The notes beneath the pieces are model-generated. The model was not told where the DNA came from and did no database searches. It saw nothing but the letters and a program-made list of their open reading frames with translations. A stretch of DNA of 64,000 nucleotides from Chrysogorgia sp. JL179-B06 (taxonomy: Eukaryota > Cnidaria > Anthozoa > Scleralcyonacea > Chrysogorgiidae), in NCBI GenBank assembly GCA_035772405.1, contig JAYKKM010000208.1, forward strand, positions 603,001-667,000, written 5' to 3'. Both the position numbers and the translations under genes were made by a program. Of the stretch, positions 22,100-32,649 are shown piece by piece (position 1 is the stretch's first letter; every line of letters begins with the position of its first letter).

Positions 22100-23697
22100 G
22101 TTAGTTAGTTAGTTAGTTAGTTCGTTTATTAAAATACCTTAATAGCAGTTACATACTGAATTGATAAGGTTACAACAATTAAGAGAAAAACAAATGCCTA
22201 ATTACCTATTATATAGAACTGGTATTATTATAATAATCAGCGCATGCATTAATAAAGGTGTTCTTAATCTATTGGTTTTGCATCTCGGTACAGTAAATTT
22301 TCTAATCTTACGCAAAGTACAATTTGAATATTTCTCATTAAATGGCAATAAATTATACAAACTGTCATTAGTGTTACATATTATCTTATTGAAAAAGATA
22401 AGACATAATCGTTCCCTGAAATGTGACAGCGATTCTAACCCTGATAGATCAAGTACTTCACTGTAGGATAGTTCATAACCGTAGATTATACTTAAAGCTC
22501 TCTTTTTCACTCTCTCCAAGGATTTACTAAGGTATTCTGGAAGACTATAATTATAAACTTGACAAGCATATAATAAAACCGAACGGATACAAGCTGAATA
22601 GAATAATGTAAGCTCATTTGCTGGAACATTTGCCATTTTCAGCTGAGACAAAAAATAAAGTCTTTTAGCTGCTTTTATAGTAGTTTCAGATACATGGGTA
22701 TTACATTTAAAATCATTTTGAATAGTTACCCCTAGTATTTTCACTGAATCTACTATATTAACTGCGGCATTATTGATGTTAATATTATCTCGTATCGGCG
22801 GAGTCCGACAAAAGGAAAACCTTAGTTCTTTGCTCTTGTCCGGATGAAGCTGGAACCTGTTTTTCGAAGACCATGTAGCAATCTCATCGATAGGGACTTG
22901 GGCTGTACTCGTGGCTTTACCACCAACAACTTCATAAATAGTTGTATCATCGACATATTTGAAAATACCATTTGCAGAAGGAACTTTGAGATCATCTATC
23001 ATTACGATAAACAACCACGGTCCAAGTTTCGTTCCTTGTGGCACGCCTGCAGCTACCGACTGCCACTCCGAAAAGCAATCGTGTGCTAGTTTTACCCGTT
23101 GTTGTCTGTCCTTCAGGAAATCCGCTATCCAATTGATTATATATGGATTGATGGCATATTTGACTAATTTGGACATAAGAAGAGTATGGTCAATCAAATC
23201 GAAAGCCTTTTTATAATCGAGTACAAAAACTCGCACGTCGTTTCCTGTTCCATCACTGGCTTGTGTCCAATAATGGAGCATACTAATTGGTGCATGTACG
23301 GTGGAAGAGCCAGGAATACACCCGAATTGGTCGGAACCAAGGCGCCTGAGCACGGCTGGTTTAACATGATCTTGGACAACAAAATGTTCGGCAATTTTCG
23401 ACAGCGTAGGCGTAAGGGAAATAGGTCTAAGATCTTTTTCCATATTTTCAATCTTTGGTACTTTCGGTAAAGGGGTGACATTAGCGCACTTCCAAATTAC
23501 AGGTAAAGAACCTTCGACCAAGGAAGAGTTGATGACGGCGCAAACTGGAGACGCGACTTCATATGCGTAGTCACGAAGAACCCAGTTTGTAATATTATCA
23601 GGCCCCCCTGCCTTTGCAGCACTGACAGACAGAAGGCTTTTTACCGTAGCCTCTAAGGATAAAGTTGGCGCAAGAGATCCAAGGAGAGTAGAGATCC
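22100..23697 (-). mobile_element. 5'-truncated non-LTR retrotransposon with near-intact RT, in Gypsy protease
   Basis: Minus-strand insertion flanked by ggagagta at 22092-22099 and again at 23698-23705 (8-bp duplication). Its 3' end is a tail of repeated taac/actа-type units (plus strand tagttagttagttag at 22097-22122). The coding part is described separately. Confidence 0.8.
22202..23680 (-). CDS. Non-LTR reverse transcriptase, 5'-truncated, otherwise open
   Basis: The frame is open without a stop for 439 codons from 23518 and in-frame sequence continues upstream to about 23680 (SAAKAGGPDNITNWVLRDYA). RT motifs in order: LRPISLTPTLSKIAEH, DQFGCIPGSST, VFVLDYKKAFDLIDHTLL (box A), AAGVPQGTKLGPWLFIVMI (box B), FKYVDDTTIYEVV (box C, YVDD), ELRFSF, ILGVTIQNDFKCNTHV and thumb YSACIRSVLLYACQVYNYSL. 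The endonuclease domain and any first ORF are missing, so this copy is dead on arrival yet young. YVDD and GTKLGPWLF are features of a non-LTR clade common in marine invertebrates; I cannot fix the clade by eye. Confidence 0.85.
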   Translation of the reverse strand, partial: GSLAPTLSLEATVKSLLSVSAAKAGGPDNITNWVLRDYAYEVASPVCAVINSSLVEGSLPVIWKCANVTPLPKVPKIENMEKDLRPISLTPTLSKIAEHFVVQDHVKPAVLRRLGSDQFGCIPGSSTVHAPISMLHYWTQASDGTGNDVRVFVLDYKKAFDLIDHTLLMSKLVKYAINPYIINWIADFLKDRQQRVKLAHDCFSEWQSVAAGVPQGTKLGPWLFIVMIDDLKVPSANGIFKYVDDTTIYEVVGGKATSTAQVPIDEIATWSSKNRFQLHPDKSKELRFSFCRTPPIRDNININNAAVNIVDSVKILGVTIQNDFKCNTHVSETTIKAAKRLYFLSQLKMANVPANELTLFYSACIRSVLLYACQVYNYSLPEYLSKSLERVKKRALSIIYGYELSYSEVLDLSGLESLSHFRERLCLIFFNKIICNTNDSLYNLLPFNEKYSNCTLRKIRKFTVPRCKTNRLRTPLLMHALIIIIIPVLYNR

Positions 23698-23705
23698 AGG
23701 AGAGT

Positions 23706-24145
23706 AAAGATGGTACCCGTCACGGGTAGTGAGCAAAATATAATTTCCTCTCAACTCTACCGTGAGCAGTTCAAGATGCATAAAGTCACGAAGACAAATA
23801 AGAAGTTTATTGCGTATGGTCAGAAGGACCCGCTAAACTGCCTGGGATATTTTCAATCTGATATAAGTGCAGGTATGACCAGTATTAATAGTAAAGTGTA
23901 TGTTATTGAAGGTCAAGCAGAAGCACTTCTTGGAAGAAAGGCATGTTTTGACTTGGGAATCATTAAGCAAGTTATGTCAGTAGATGCAGGAAATCCGAAG
24001 ATAAAGAACAGTAATATAGATAAATTAATTGAGGAATACGATGATATATTTCATGGTTTAGGCAAAATAACAAATTTTGAACATAAAATTAAAGTTGACC
24101 CAAACGTTCAGTCAGTAAGTCAGAGATTACGACGTATTCCTTTAA
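23706..24145 (+). pseudogene. Gypsy protease remainder and protease-RT linker
   Basis: Reads MVPVTGSEQNIISSQLYREQ, the protease active-site region with V in place of the catalytic D (VTGS). Then LNCLGYFQSDISAGM, ALLGRKACFDLGII, EEYDDIFHGLGKI and IKVDPNVQSVSQRLRRIPLR, the conserved linker just before Gypsy RT. The TTAA element starts next. Confidence 0.8.
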
Positions 24146-24895
24146 GGTGATTCCTCAGTTTTGCATTGCGCACATTTACTGCGCACATCCAATAATCAGT
24201 GTTTTTTTTGGCCATTATGCAACACTTCCAAAAAATTCCGACCATTTTAGGTCAATTTAGTGCCCCAAATCTAACATTGGTCGCTTATGTACTGGTAGGG
24301 AAGAGTTATTAAGGAACTAAATCAATTTTTTTTCGAGAAGATTTACACAAGTCTAGCTAGGGCTCCCTGTGCAAGTAGGTTTGTAAACTACTTCATAATA
24401 CAGGTTTAAGGCCATAGTTCTTAAAGAAGGTCGGTGACCATAATAGTCTCCTTAATAATTATTTTCTTCTACCACTTTTACGTGTTATAACAGAAACTTA
24501 GAGAAAAATCATTTCTACAACTTACAATATTTTACATTTTTGATGAATGTTTCTTCAAATAACATGTCAAAGAATATGGGAAACGACCTTTCTTTATCAT
24601 AATAAACCCTGTTAGCTGTTTCTTTTCCCCTAAAATACCATGTTTTCTTGTATAAAATTACTAGTTGCGAAAAATAAAAAATTATCTTTGTCAAAAGGTT
24701 CAAGAAAAAGTTGTGCAATGCGCTTTTTACTCAACTCGTAAATTGGTCACAATGACATCACCATACTGAGTAAGAGGTGATCTGCGATATGCCATATCTT
24801 CTAAACAAGGTCCGTGACCCCAACTTTTTGTTTTGGTTTTAATAAGTATGTCAACTTTAAAACTGGGAAGTTTCATCAAATTTTCATTTCGGAAA
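24146..24895. mobile_element. TTAA element, GGTGATTCCTCAG family, copy 1
   Basis: TTAA at 24142-24145, start GGTGATTCCTCAG; most of the length matches the complete copy at 47347-47957 (tttgcattgcgcacattt, catgtcaaagaatatggg). The right end ctgaggaattac is present but the right TTAA is altered to cttc. Confidence 0.72.
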
Positions 24896-25020
24896 GAATT
24901 ACTGAGGAATTACCTTCAGTCAAACCGAGTCCGTGGGTTTCAAATTTAGTAGTTGTCCCAAAACCATCAGGGGAGGTAAGAGTGTGCTGCGACATGCGCA
25001 TGTTTTGCGCGAGGTATAGA
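24896..25020 (+). pseudogene. Gypsy RT N-terminal piece
   Basis: Reads ELPSVKPSPWVSNLVVVPKP followed by SGEVRVCCDMR, the opening of Gypsy-type RT (family: SPWVSP[IV]V.V.KK.G..R.C.D.R). A hAT-like insertion follows at 25021. Confidence 0.8.
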
Positions 25021-25303
25021 CAGGCCCGGAGATACGGGGGGTGTAGGGGGTGCGACACCCCCCAAGAAAATCTTTATACGAGTTTCAATCGGCAGAAGTT
25101 ATATTTTAGTCGGCAGAAAATATATTTTAGACGTGTTCGATTTAACAGGAATAAGTAGAATCAATAACTTTTAGCTCATCATGTTTTCATTTCGCATTGA
25201 GAGTGTGTTATTAACGTAGGACTAATTAACCATTTCACCAGCTGACCAGGGTCATTTTAGTAGGCACCTAATAACGGAAAGACAATATTTTGCAGTGGCG
25301 GAT

Positions 25304-25346
<43 letters not shown>

Positions 25347-25959
25347 TGCACGCGCCCCCTTTAAAATTCCGCAAACAAGTGTTTTCTGTGTTTTACCATG
25401 TCAAGACAAAGAAGTCGGAGTTATAAACGCAATATTATTATATATGACCGATTTGTTTTGGTAGCTTATCCAATTTTCATTGCAAAAGCCAGTTTCACTC
25501 ATAGATATTTTACATGGGTTCCAAGATAAAACGATGGACGTTTCCAGATGCCTAAAGGCTAAAGTGTATATTACTTCTGTACTACTTCTGAATTTATATT
25601 AAAGTGTTTCATAATCTTGATGCCCGTTTGTAATCGTGCATTTTTAGCAATGGCGCGGTGCCCTAATTTCGCAAAAATTATTATCAGAAATCGCCGGAAA
25701 AGCACTTCTGGGTTTTGCAATATTAAACATTTTCCTGAGGGGCCATACCCCCACAACCCCCTAGTGGGTTTGCGACGTAGCCGCGAAGATGCACCACAAT
25801 GTGCTGATTCTTCATGTGCGCCCCCTCTTCCGAACAACCCTGGATCCGCCACTGTTTTGACAAGCTTCGATCGATAGGATGTAGTCGGTACAAGCTTGTG
25901 CGTCAGTCGGTTGAGGTGAGCTTACACCCCCCTTGTAAAATTTTCTGAGTACGGCCCTG
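25021..25959. mobile_element. hAT-like element in Gypsy RT, itself hit by a second element
   Basis: Ends CAGGCCCGGAGATAC and GTACGGCCCTG (complement CAGGGCCGTAC) with runs of C/G just inside (ggggggtgtagggggtgcga, cttacaccccccttg). No clear duplication. Contains the element at 25293-25854. Confidence 0.55.
25293..25854. mobile_element. hAT-like element CAGTGGCGGAT...ATCCGCCACTG with (ACGC)n
   Basis: Ends CAGTGGCGGATGC and GGATCCGCCACTG. A microsatellite (gcac)n spans about 25303-25352. Flanks atattttg and ttttgaca are not an exact duplication. Confidence 0.6.
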
Positions 25960-26410
25960 GTTCAAAATATTTCGCAAAAATAGATGCCAGAAGTGGGTTC
26001 TTTCAGCTAACGCTGGCGCAGGAATATCGGTATTTGACAACTTTTATCACGCATAAGGGTTGTTTTCGATTTAAACGCACACCTTTTGGTTTAAGTGATA
26101 TTCTTTTGGTGAGCAATTTCAGAAAGTAATGGAAGAAATATTGTATGGACTAGACGTGGTGGAAATCTCAGTAGATGTCATCATCATCCATGCAAATGCA
26201 ATGGAAGAATTGATTATTAGAATACGTAAGGGACCGTATTTGAGAGGTGTAGGGAACGCAATCTGAAACTCGATGCCAAGAAATGCCAGTTTGGTCTTAC
26301 CGAAAGGTCATGTTATTTCGGCAGAAGGTATAAGACCTGATTTGGCGAAAACTAACGCTCGATTGTTACGACAATTTACGCCTGTTTACGAGGACCCAAT
26401 GTTGGACCGT
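25960..26410 (+). pseudogene. Gypsy RT core piece
   Basis: Reads FAKIDARSGFFQLTLAQEYR, then LTTFITHKGCFRFKRTPFGL, which is the Gypsy RT box with FAK[IL]DA.SGF and LTTFIT. The catalytic YxDD position is degenerate (SVDVIIIHA). It fades out near 26410. Confidence 0.78.
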
Positions 26411-26735
26411 CCAAAGGAATATTAGGAATGAGTAGCAGGCCAGAATGCAACTCCCTTAAGACGTCAAGATTCCCACGCCCACCGTCAAGATTAGCACCGT
26501 CGCTTGCTAGGGGATTAGGTTTTTTGATTTGCAACCCATTGGCGATTTTTCCACTTTTCAGAGTTACGGAATTTCCGGTAATTAGGACATTGCAGGTGCT
26601 GCATCTTGACTCGGAATATTTGGTAGCGTGTTTTATAGGTTTCTCTGAGCAAACTGGGAATGTGTTAAGTGCACTGTTTTAAATGTTTTGGCTGGCGTCG
26701 GCTTACAATCAGAGTTGTGTTATCCAATACACTTT
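26411..26735. other. Stretch between Gypsy remnant and Penelope-like fragment
   Basis: Probably the decayed 3' continuation of the minus-strand Penelope-like fragment; no motif is recognised. Confidence 0.35.
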
Positions 26736-27160
26736 TCATCTTGTGGGAGTTATTCCGACAATCTGGAGGTTGTTTGGATTGTGTGTTATTACCAATGGAA
26801 GTGTATTGTTGTTTTTAGGTGTTTTCTTTGTCGATTTCAGTTCCGTTTCTGTCAGTGATGTTTGCTTTCTCGATACTTTCATGATTATTTTTCTCGGATA
26901 ATTTTGTTTTTCTAAAAATTGTTCAAGTTCTGTTGATCGTCTTTTCCGCACGTCTGGTTTTGAGACAACACAGCATATTCGTTTTGCAAGGGAGTAAGGC
27001 ATGTTTTGTTTTGTGTGTTTTGGGTGACAAGAGTTAACATTTAGATATTGATGTGTATCGGTTTCTTTGTAGAATATGTCCGTGTGTAGTTTCTTGCCGT
27101 CTTTATATACTAAGATGTCCAGAAAAGGACGTTTTTCGTTGCTTTTCTCCATTGAAAAAT
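26736..27160 (-). pseudogene. Penelope-like element fragment (RT thumb region)
   Basis: Minus strand: FLDILVYKDGKKLHTDIFYK, then THQYLNVNSCHPKHTKQNMP, YSLAKRICCVVS and RSTELEQFLEKQNYPRKII. This is a highly conserved block of Penelope-like RTs (FLD..V.......T..Y.KPTD...YL...S.HP.H....IPYS.A.R). It differs strongly from the fragment at 2707, so it is another lineage. 5' part and nuclease are absent. Confidence 0.85.
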
Positions 27161-27212
27161 CATTTTTTCATGTAGCGAGTGACACAATCGCTCCTCTCCA
27201 ATAACTCGTACT

Positions 27213-27720
27213 TATTATATGGCTAAGAAAGATGGCGCACTGATTGGTTCGTGAGAGGTCCGGAAAAAAGCGTATTGCCCTCCCGGCGCTGTGAGAGGGC
27301 AATACGCCTTTTTCCGGACCGGTAAGTTTTGGCGGGAAAATTTCTGAGTTGATTTAGATGAAAATAAAAGAGGATTTGAGTATGTTCGTTGAAAAAGTTC
27401 GAACAATAACACGTCCTGGAACATTAGTGCCGCTTTTCTTGAAAGCTGTTTATCTATAAGTGAAGAAAATGAATGCCTAACGACCAGTAACGCGAGTGAA
27501 GCGAAATCAACAAGCTCAGAGGTAAGGTAAACGGCAATATCTGAAGACAAACACAACGTTAAAAACAGAGAACAAAATGAACCAAAAGCCATATAATAAA
27601 TGTCTTATTAACCTCGTTTGCTTGGTCTGTACGGTAAAGTATTTACCGTAGGTACGAAAACCTCAGGCAAATACTTAACCGTACAGACCTCGCACTAGGT
27701 TAATAAGTCTTTACTATGCT
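27213..27720. repeat. Dispersed repeat with terminal hairpin, copy 1 (next to exon 4)
   Basis: attatatggctaagaaagat through aataagtcttta matches 48195-48668 over nearly its whole length. Its last 110 bp form a hairpin: cttattaacctcg...gtctgtacggtaaag against ctttaccgtacagac...ggttaataag. A shorter extra hairpin half starts at 27738. The long open frame on the minus strand exists in both copies but resembles no protein. Confidence 0.72.
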
Positions 27721-27977
27721 TCGCACATCCACGAGTTTAAAAACTTATTAACCTCGTTTGGTCGGTCATTACGGCAAAATTATCATGCCCTTGGTCTTCT
27801 CTGACAGAAAGAAATACCTCCCACTCGATCAAGAAGTATTTAATCATCCCAAGGTGACGGAAAGGAGTCATTAACATTAACCGTCATTTTCCCAAGATGT
27901 CACGTAAAATAAAAAATAACAGTCAATTAAAAAGACAATAGTTAATTAAAAATAATACAAATTCTATTTTTGCATAC

Positions 27978-28097
27978 CCTCTAGCCCGTCCAACGACGTC
28001 CTGCTTCTGTAGCCATAACTGACCAGGCGCATAAAGTCCACGATCATCCACGGAATTATTATCACCTTTGGTTAAGAATATTATAGTACCATCTTCC
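27978..28097 (-). CDS. SEC11: SEC11 exon 4 (catalytic aspartates)
   Basis: Acceptor atgtag, then 120 bp completing the split lysine codon and reading [30 protein letters not shown] and DVVGRARG, with donor GG/GTATGC. This is the conserved SEC11 block with GDNN and DDRGLY, including the aspartates that complete the active site. No stop or frameshift is present. Its neighbours are transposable elements on both sides: a TTAA palindromic element begins 30 bp upstream on the acceptor side, and a hairpin repeat lies about 270 bp past the donor. Length and phase fit exons 3 and 5 exactly. Confidence 0.95.
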
Positions 28098-28130
28098 CTA
28101 CATTATGATAAAAATAAACATTAGTTTTAA

Positions 28131-28574
28131 AGGACATTGGCTACAAAAATTAAGTTTGTCAAATATGAAAGAACTCGTAAAATGATAGAGTAATACTTTT
28201 TACAACTTTTCCGTACTTTACTTCGTTTTTGAAATATTTCAGTTTGTTTGATATGTAAATGAGATGGTCTCTGACATCATGTGTAGGGTAGAGAAATTTC
28301 ACTCATTAAAAAATGTCTTATATCTTAGTGATTACTAAGTTTACAACATTCATTATCATGAGGAGTTATACGCATATTTTCAAGTAAAAATGTCGAATAA
28401 ACTTGTAACTAATATTTTAATGATTGAAAATTCTCTACCCTGCACCTGACGTCAGAGACTATCTCATTTACATATCAAACAAACTGAAATATTTCAAAAA
28501 CGAAGTAAAATACGTAAAAGTTATAAAAGGTTATATCTATCATAATTTTTTTAAATTTTTGTTGCCAATGTCCT
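28131..28574. mobile_element. TTAA palindromic element, AGGACATTGGC family
   Basis: TTAA at 28127-28130 and 28575-28578; ends AGGACATTGGC and GCCAATGTCCT. Long arms (gtttgatatgtaaatgag, gacatcatgtgtagggtag / complement). It starts just 30 bp from the SEC11 exon 4 acceptor. Confidence 0.83.
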
Positions 28575-29955
28575 TTAAGATAAGATAACGTAATTTTGTA
28601 TTAGTATCTGTTCAGCCCAACCGCTTCCTCAAATTGACTATAGGGCAATTCCATGTAACGGACATTACACAGTTTGTCAAATGTTGAAAACTGATTTGAT
28701 ATATTTCTTCCACTTTTACCATTGTTTTATTTTGAATTAGAAATTCTGATAAGTGAACAACAATTGATGTTCAACTTACTAATTTTTCAGAGTGTTTTGG
28801 AAAATGTCATATATTTACAATCACAATATTTTGCGTAACGGACATTACCAGGGGCGGATCTAGGAATTTTTCAGTGTACGTCAAAACACGGAAATTGCGC
28901 AATCTAGGGGGGCGCGGGGGCATGCCCCCCTGAATTTTTTTAAAATTTGGCTCTCTGAAATGGCATTTCCTGCATTCTGACAAGATTTTTTTTGAAAAAT
29001 CTTACAGTGCTAATTTGCGTTTTTATGGCCACATTTTGCGATTTATTTTTTAAAAAAATGCTTTTGCACTTTTTTCAATTGTTATTGGAGAGCTTGTTTT
29101 GGACTGTTTCGCTCTGTCAGAGCTCATCAGCATGCCTAGACATGGACAGCCAAGACATGGACAGACATGGACAGCCAAGGCTCCACACCTAGCCTTAGCT
29201 GCCAAATTCCTTCTCTGATTAGAAGAAATAAAGTAAATAGACCATATAAGACATTTCATGGGTACCGAGTCACTGAGTGGCCTCACATCATCTTGGTCAT
29301 ATTAAATCTGAGTTTGCAAAAGCTTGAGTAACTAATTAGTTTTCCTTTAACTTATCAAGCTGAAAGACACTTGATGTATGTATATATAACTACCAAATAG
29401 TTTACCCCTTATCTACCCTGAGCTGTCTGGTTTTGAGGCGTCAGATACCTGATACTCACCTAAAGAGAAAGAGTTATGAGAAGAGAAAAATGGACCATGT
29501 AGGACATTTCATGGACATAGAGAGAGCTCACTCTCTACATCATCCTGGTCATATTAACTATCTATTACTTTATTCTACCCCTTATCTACCCCGAGCTGTC
29601 TGGTTTTGAGGCGCCAGTTACTTGCCTAAAGAGAAAGAGTTTTGAGAAGAGAAAAATAGACCATGTAGGATGTTTTATAATTGAACACATTTTTTATTAG
29701 AATTTAGAACATCAATTTCCAAATCGGTCGTACCTTTGGCTTTCTCTCTATAAGTAGCAATATCATACTCATGAATAAAATTTATTTGGGAAGTGCTGGT
29801 AGTGATAGTTGAACTTGTGGATGGTGAAGTGGTTGCAGAAGGAGCAGGTGAGTTGGTTGCAGCTGTTTTGCAGCTGTTTTGCCACTTAATTCTGACGATG
29901 GAACAAAAGCAATTGGTGTGTTTGATAGTATGGCAAGGTTTGGGGTCTGGTGTAG

Positions 29956-30279
29956 TTATAAAAGGAAAATAAATTTTAGATTGAACCAAATTTCCACTGG
30001 AATTTTATTTAGACTTTGACAGGTTGGAGGAGATTTTTTGTGAAACATCCTTTTTTCTCCTCCTGTAGGCTCAGCATAAAACATGAGAGGGACAAAATGA
30101 TATGGTTGAAATACGTTACCTGATTCAACAATGCCTTGAAAACAAAATAGGATATGTACATCTGACATACCTCTCAAAGGTGGACACGGTTCTACTTTAC
30201 AATTAAAAAGTAATTTAAATTTCTGTTCCCCACAGTCAGGGTAATAACAAAAAATATTTCTGTTTGTAACAGAAGCCAA
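29956..30279 (-). CDS. Protein-like frame inside hAT-like element, unknown
   Basis: Open for 107 codons without an obvious ATG (first codon TTG). From about residue 7 it reads RNIFCYYPDCGEQKFKLLFN, then CPPLRGMSDVHILFCFQG and HFVPLMFYAEPTGGEKRMF. It has regularly placed Cys and Pro and low-complexity-free composition, so it looks like a true exon. A further frame at 29690-29989 adds a Ser/Thr/Pro-rich linker (TSPSTSSTITTS). No family recognised; it may be a gene fragment carried by the element. Confidence 0.4.
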   Translation of the reverse strand: MASVTNRNIFCYYPDCGEQKFKLLFNCKVEPCPPLRGMSDVHILFCFQGIVESGNVFQPYHFVPLMFYAEPTGGEKRMFHKKSPPTCQSLNKIPVEIWFNLKFIFLL

Positions 30280-30745
30280 ACCAAGAATACATAAGAAACT
30301 AGATCATGTGTTATCACAACAGTTTAAAATAGCTTCTTTTTTAACAAGCTGATTCGCAGAACATCCAGAATCTATACTAGGAGATCTATATAGTATATTT
30401 AAAAGCCAGATACAAAGTCAAAACACAATCCAAACCAATCGAATATTAAAGAAAAAATAAACAGTAGACTGTTCGAGAAGAGGTATTGGAATTCAATATT
30501 TAACGCTGTTGATCAGATTATTGAAGTAAAAATTGGCGATGGTTGGCTAAACACATCTAATTATCTCAATAATTATATGATGTATTATTCATAAATACTC
30601 TATAGTCGAACATAATATACGTCACCTATCTTATCTAATTTAAATAATTTACGCTTTTCAAGGTTACACAAGTTTTAGGAACTAAACTACTAAAGCTAAG
30701 ATAGTTTCCACTCACTTTATTAAAAGCAATACAACTTTCTTTCCA

Positions 30746-30934
30746 TTAACAGCTCTCGGCGTCAAAATCCCGGTACAATGTCTTGCCAATACGCGTCGAA
30801 AACTCTTGACCCACGAGAAAATCACACGATTGGAGTTTCTTTGTCAAATCACAACAGATCCTCTTTAACAAATCAACGTTTTCATTCTGTAGAGCGTTCT
30901 CTACAAGTTCGGCCGTAACATCCGTAGACGCCAT
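30746..30934 (-). CDS. Possible first exon in hAT-like element, unknown
   Basis: ATG at 30934 with the context cattATGGCGTC. It reads MASTDVTAELVENALQNENV, DLLKRICCDLTKKLQS and GQEFSTRIGKTLYRDF, an amphipathic helical protein start. A stop follows, but a GT just before it (AGCT/GTTAAT) could be a donor. GC-richer sequence with repeated cttccgacgtacact lies upstream (30990-31030), promoter-like. Together with 29956-30279 it may form one spliced gene on the minus strand. Function unknown. Confidence 0.4.
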   Translation of the reverse strand: MASTDVTAELVENALQNENVDLLKRICCDLTKKLQSCDFLVGQEFSTRIGKTLYRDFDAESC

Positions 30935-32001
30935 AATCGAAACTCAGTCTCAATCGAGTCAATTTACTCCGAGTTATACTTTTTCTCACTTCCGACGTAC
31001 ACTGCATTTACTTCCGACGTACACTGGCTATTTTTTACTGCTTTTGACCAATCAGTGCTCGTGTTTGCGGCCATTTTGCCGTACATCGGCCATTTTGCCG
31101 TACTCGAATTATCCTCAATTGTAAATGGAAGAAAGGAGGTCCCTCAATAACCCTATCATATGAACAGTTTCGTTCAGACTACATGAAGTAGACTAAGTCT
31201 TCTCAGCCGAAAATTTTTTTTAGCGCGCTAATTACGGGCAAAATCTTGGGGTCAAAATTTATATAAAATTTTTAAAAGTTTGAATATTTATTCTTCAAAT
31301 TTTTAAAACATTTTTAGAAGTTTTTTTTGAAAATTCAAACTAATTAATTCATGAATAAATTAGTCTCGAAGTTTAGTGTACGTCGCTTGCCGTGTTTGAC
31401 GTACCCTAAATCCGCCCCTGGACATTACTCCAGAAAAGACATGGCTATTTTAGTACTTTTTCAAACAACATATCTTCTCAATTACAACGATTGTTACAAC
31501 AAAACACCTAAATTATGAATGCATTTGTACATACTTTAAAATTATTTGTACATGTTGGATAAAATTTTACCTTTTTTTGAAATAAATAACAAATTTGTGT
31601 GTGGCGGACATTACACAGAAGCCGTAACCGACATTACACTTTTGTCTCATGCTTCTTTATTAATATTTGTCCCCAAAGTTACCCAATTTGATAGGGGATT
31701 GGATTTAAAACACATTTAATCCATTGTAATATTTTCAACAATCAACCAAAATACTGCTTTTTGCTTTTTTAAGCATAGCATGCACACATTGTAAATGTTG
31801 TGTAAAAACCTCAATTTCATGTAAAATTGTAACTATGTAGAGGTAAATTTGAAGAATTACAACACTGTATTTGGATGTTGGCAATAAAGTTAGACGTATT
31901 TATAGCTAAAAAGCATAAAGAGGATACAATTTCCTTAGCCACTAAGGGCTCTTGCTTAATTTAAGAAATCACAAAAAGTGCATTTAAACATGGAATTGAA
32001 T

Positions 32002-32640
32002 CGTTTAGGTATCAATTTTCACCGGAGTGTTTTGTTGAAAATAGAAATGCTCTTCTGCTCAGTTTTTAACAGTTGTGATTGTTGTATGACCGTAGTCATG
32101 AATAATGTAGTTAACAGACATTTGCAAATTTCAATTATTTCTGGTATCATAAAAGGACTAAAGAGGTAAAGAATAAATAAACTGAGAGCTCAAGGCATAC
32201 CATCTAGTTCCGATTTAAGGGAAAGTGAGCAAAAACATGTATTCGACGCTTTAAAGGCAAATAACTATCCTAATGATAGGAGTATTATCCATGCTAAAAA
32301 TCCCGCGAGAACCACGCCCATTCGCACGGGAAGGTGTGGTAAAATCTTGCGTTTCGCGGGAATCGCGATATGTTTATTTAAACGAGAGCTTTCATATAAC
32401 ATTGTATTCAAGTTTATATTCGTGATTACTTTTGTACGTTTGGCATTCATTTGTATACTTTTAACAGATTGGCGATCGTCCACGTATATCGTCTGTCTAC
32501 TCCGAGCTCTCCCACATTCACTACAACATTGTGTATATTAACGCATACGTGTATATGTCATTGAATCGCTAAAAATCCTGTAAATAGAATCACAAAGAAC
32601 GTTGATGATGTCAACTTAAAGGTACAACATGCTGTGTTGA
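32002..32640. other. Stretch without recognisable gene
   Basis: No motif or element edge recognised apart from gc-rich cgggaatcgcgat near 32355. Confidence 0.35.
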
Positions 32641-32649
32641 TATTACCTG

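Larger units (their letters stand above)
19405..26410 (+). mobile_element. Ty3/Gypsy LTR retrotransposon remnant, split by nested insertions
   Basis: Pieces in order on the plus strand: LTR 19405-19534, gag 19573-20003 and 20514-20684, zinc knuckle and start of protease 21804-22099, rest of protease and linker 23706-24145, RT start about 24890-25020, RT 25960-26410. Between them sit a TTAA element, a hAT-like element, a non-LTR element, another TTAA element and two nested hAT-like elements. No RNase H, integrase or 3' LTR is seen. The copy is dead: stops in gag, damaged RT and a protease motif VTGS where DTG[AS] is expected. Confidence 0.82.
28849..31420. mobile_element. 2.6-kb hAT-like element with 8-bp duplication gacattac
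   Basis: Ends CAGGGGCGGATCTAGG and CCTAAATCCGCCCCTG; flanks gacattac at 28841-28848 and 31421-31428, exact. The left interior has two direct copies of a 240-bp segment (gaccatgtaggacatttcat, cttatctaccccgagctgtc) at 29230-29670. The right half holds protein-like minus-strand frames at 29690-30934 with no transposase motif. Confidence 0.85.
28643..32001. mobile_element. GGACATTAC-repeat element, copy A, split by a hAT-like element
   Basis: Ends GGGCAATTCCATG and CATGGAATTG. It carries the motif ggacattac at about 28659, 28840, 31612 and a variant at 31630 and matches, in reverse, the element at 37905-40250. The hAT-like element at 28849-31420 sits exactly in one of the motifs. Without it the element is about 0.78 kb. 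Confidence 0.72.

Noticed and set aside
22161..22466. Plus-strand ORFs at 22161-23470
   Set aside because: They are shadows of the minus-strand reverse transcriptase, whose motifs are unmistakable.
24815..25158. 114-codon frame as one protein
   Set aside because: It joins a TTAA element end, a true Gypsy RT piece (about 24896-25020) and the start of a hAT-like insertion; only the middle is coding.
27215..27592. 125-codon minus-strand frame (also at 48303-48623) as a gene
   Set aside because: It lies in a dispersed repeat, lacks any motif, and its end crosses a hairpin. The two copies differ by frameshifting indels.
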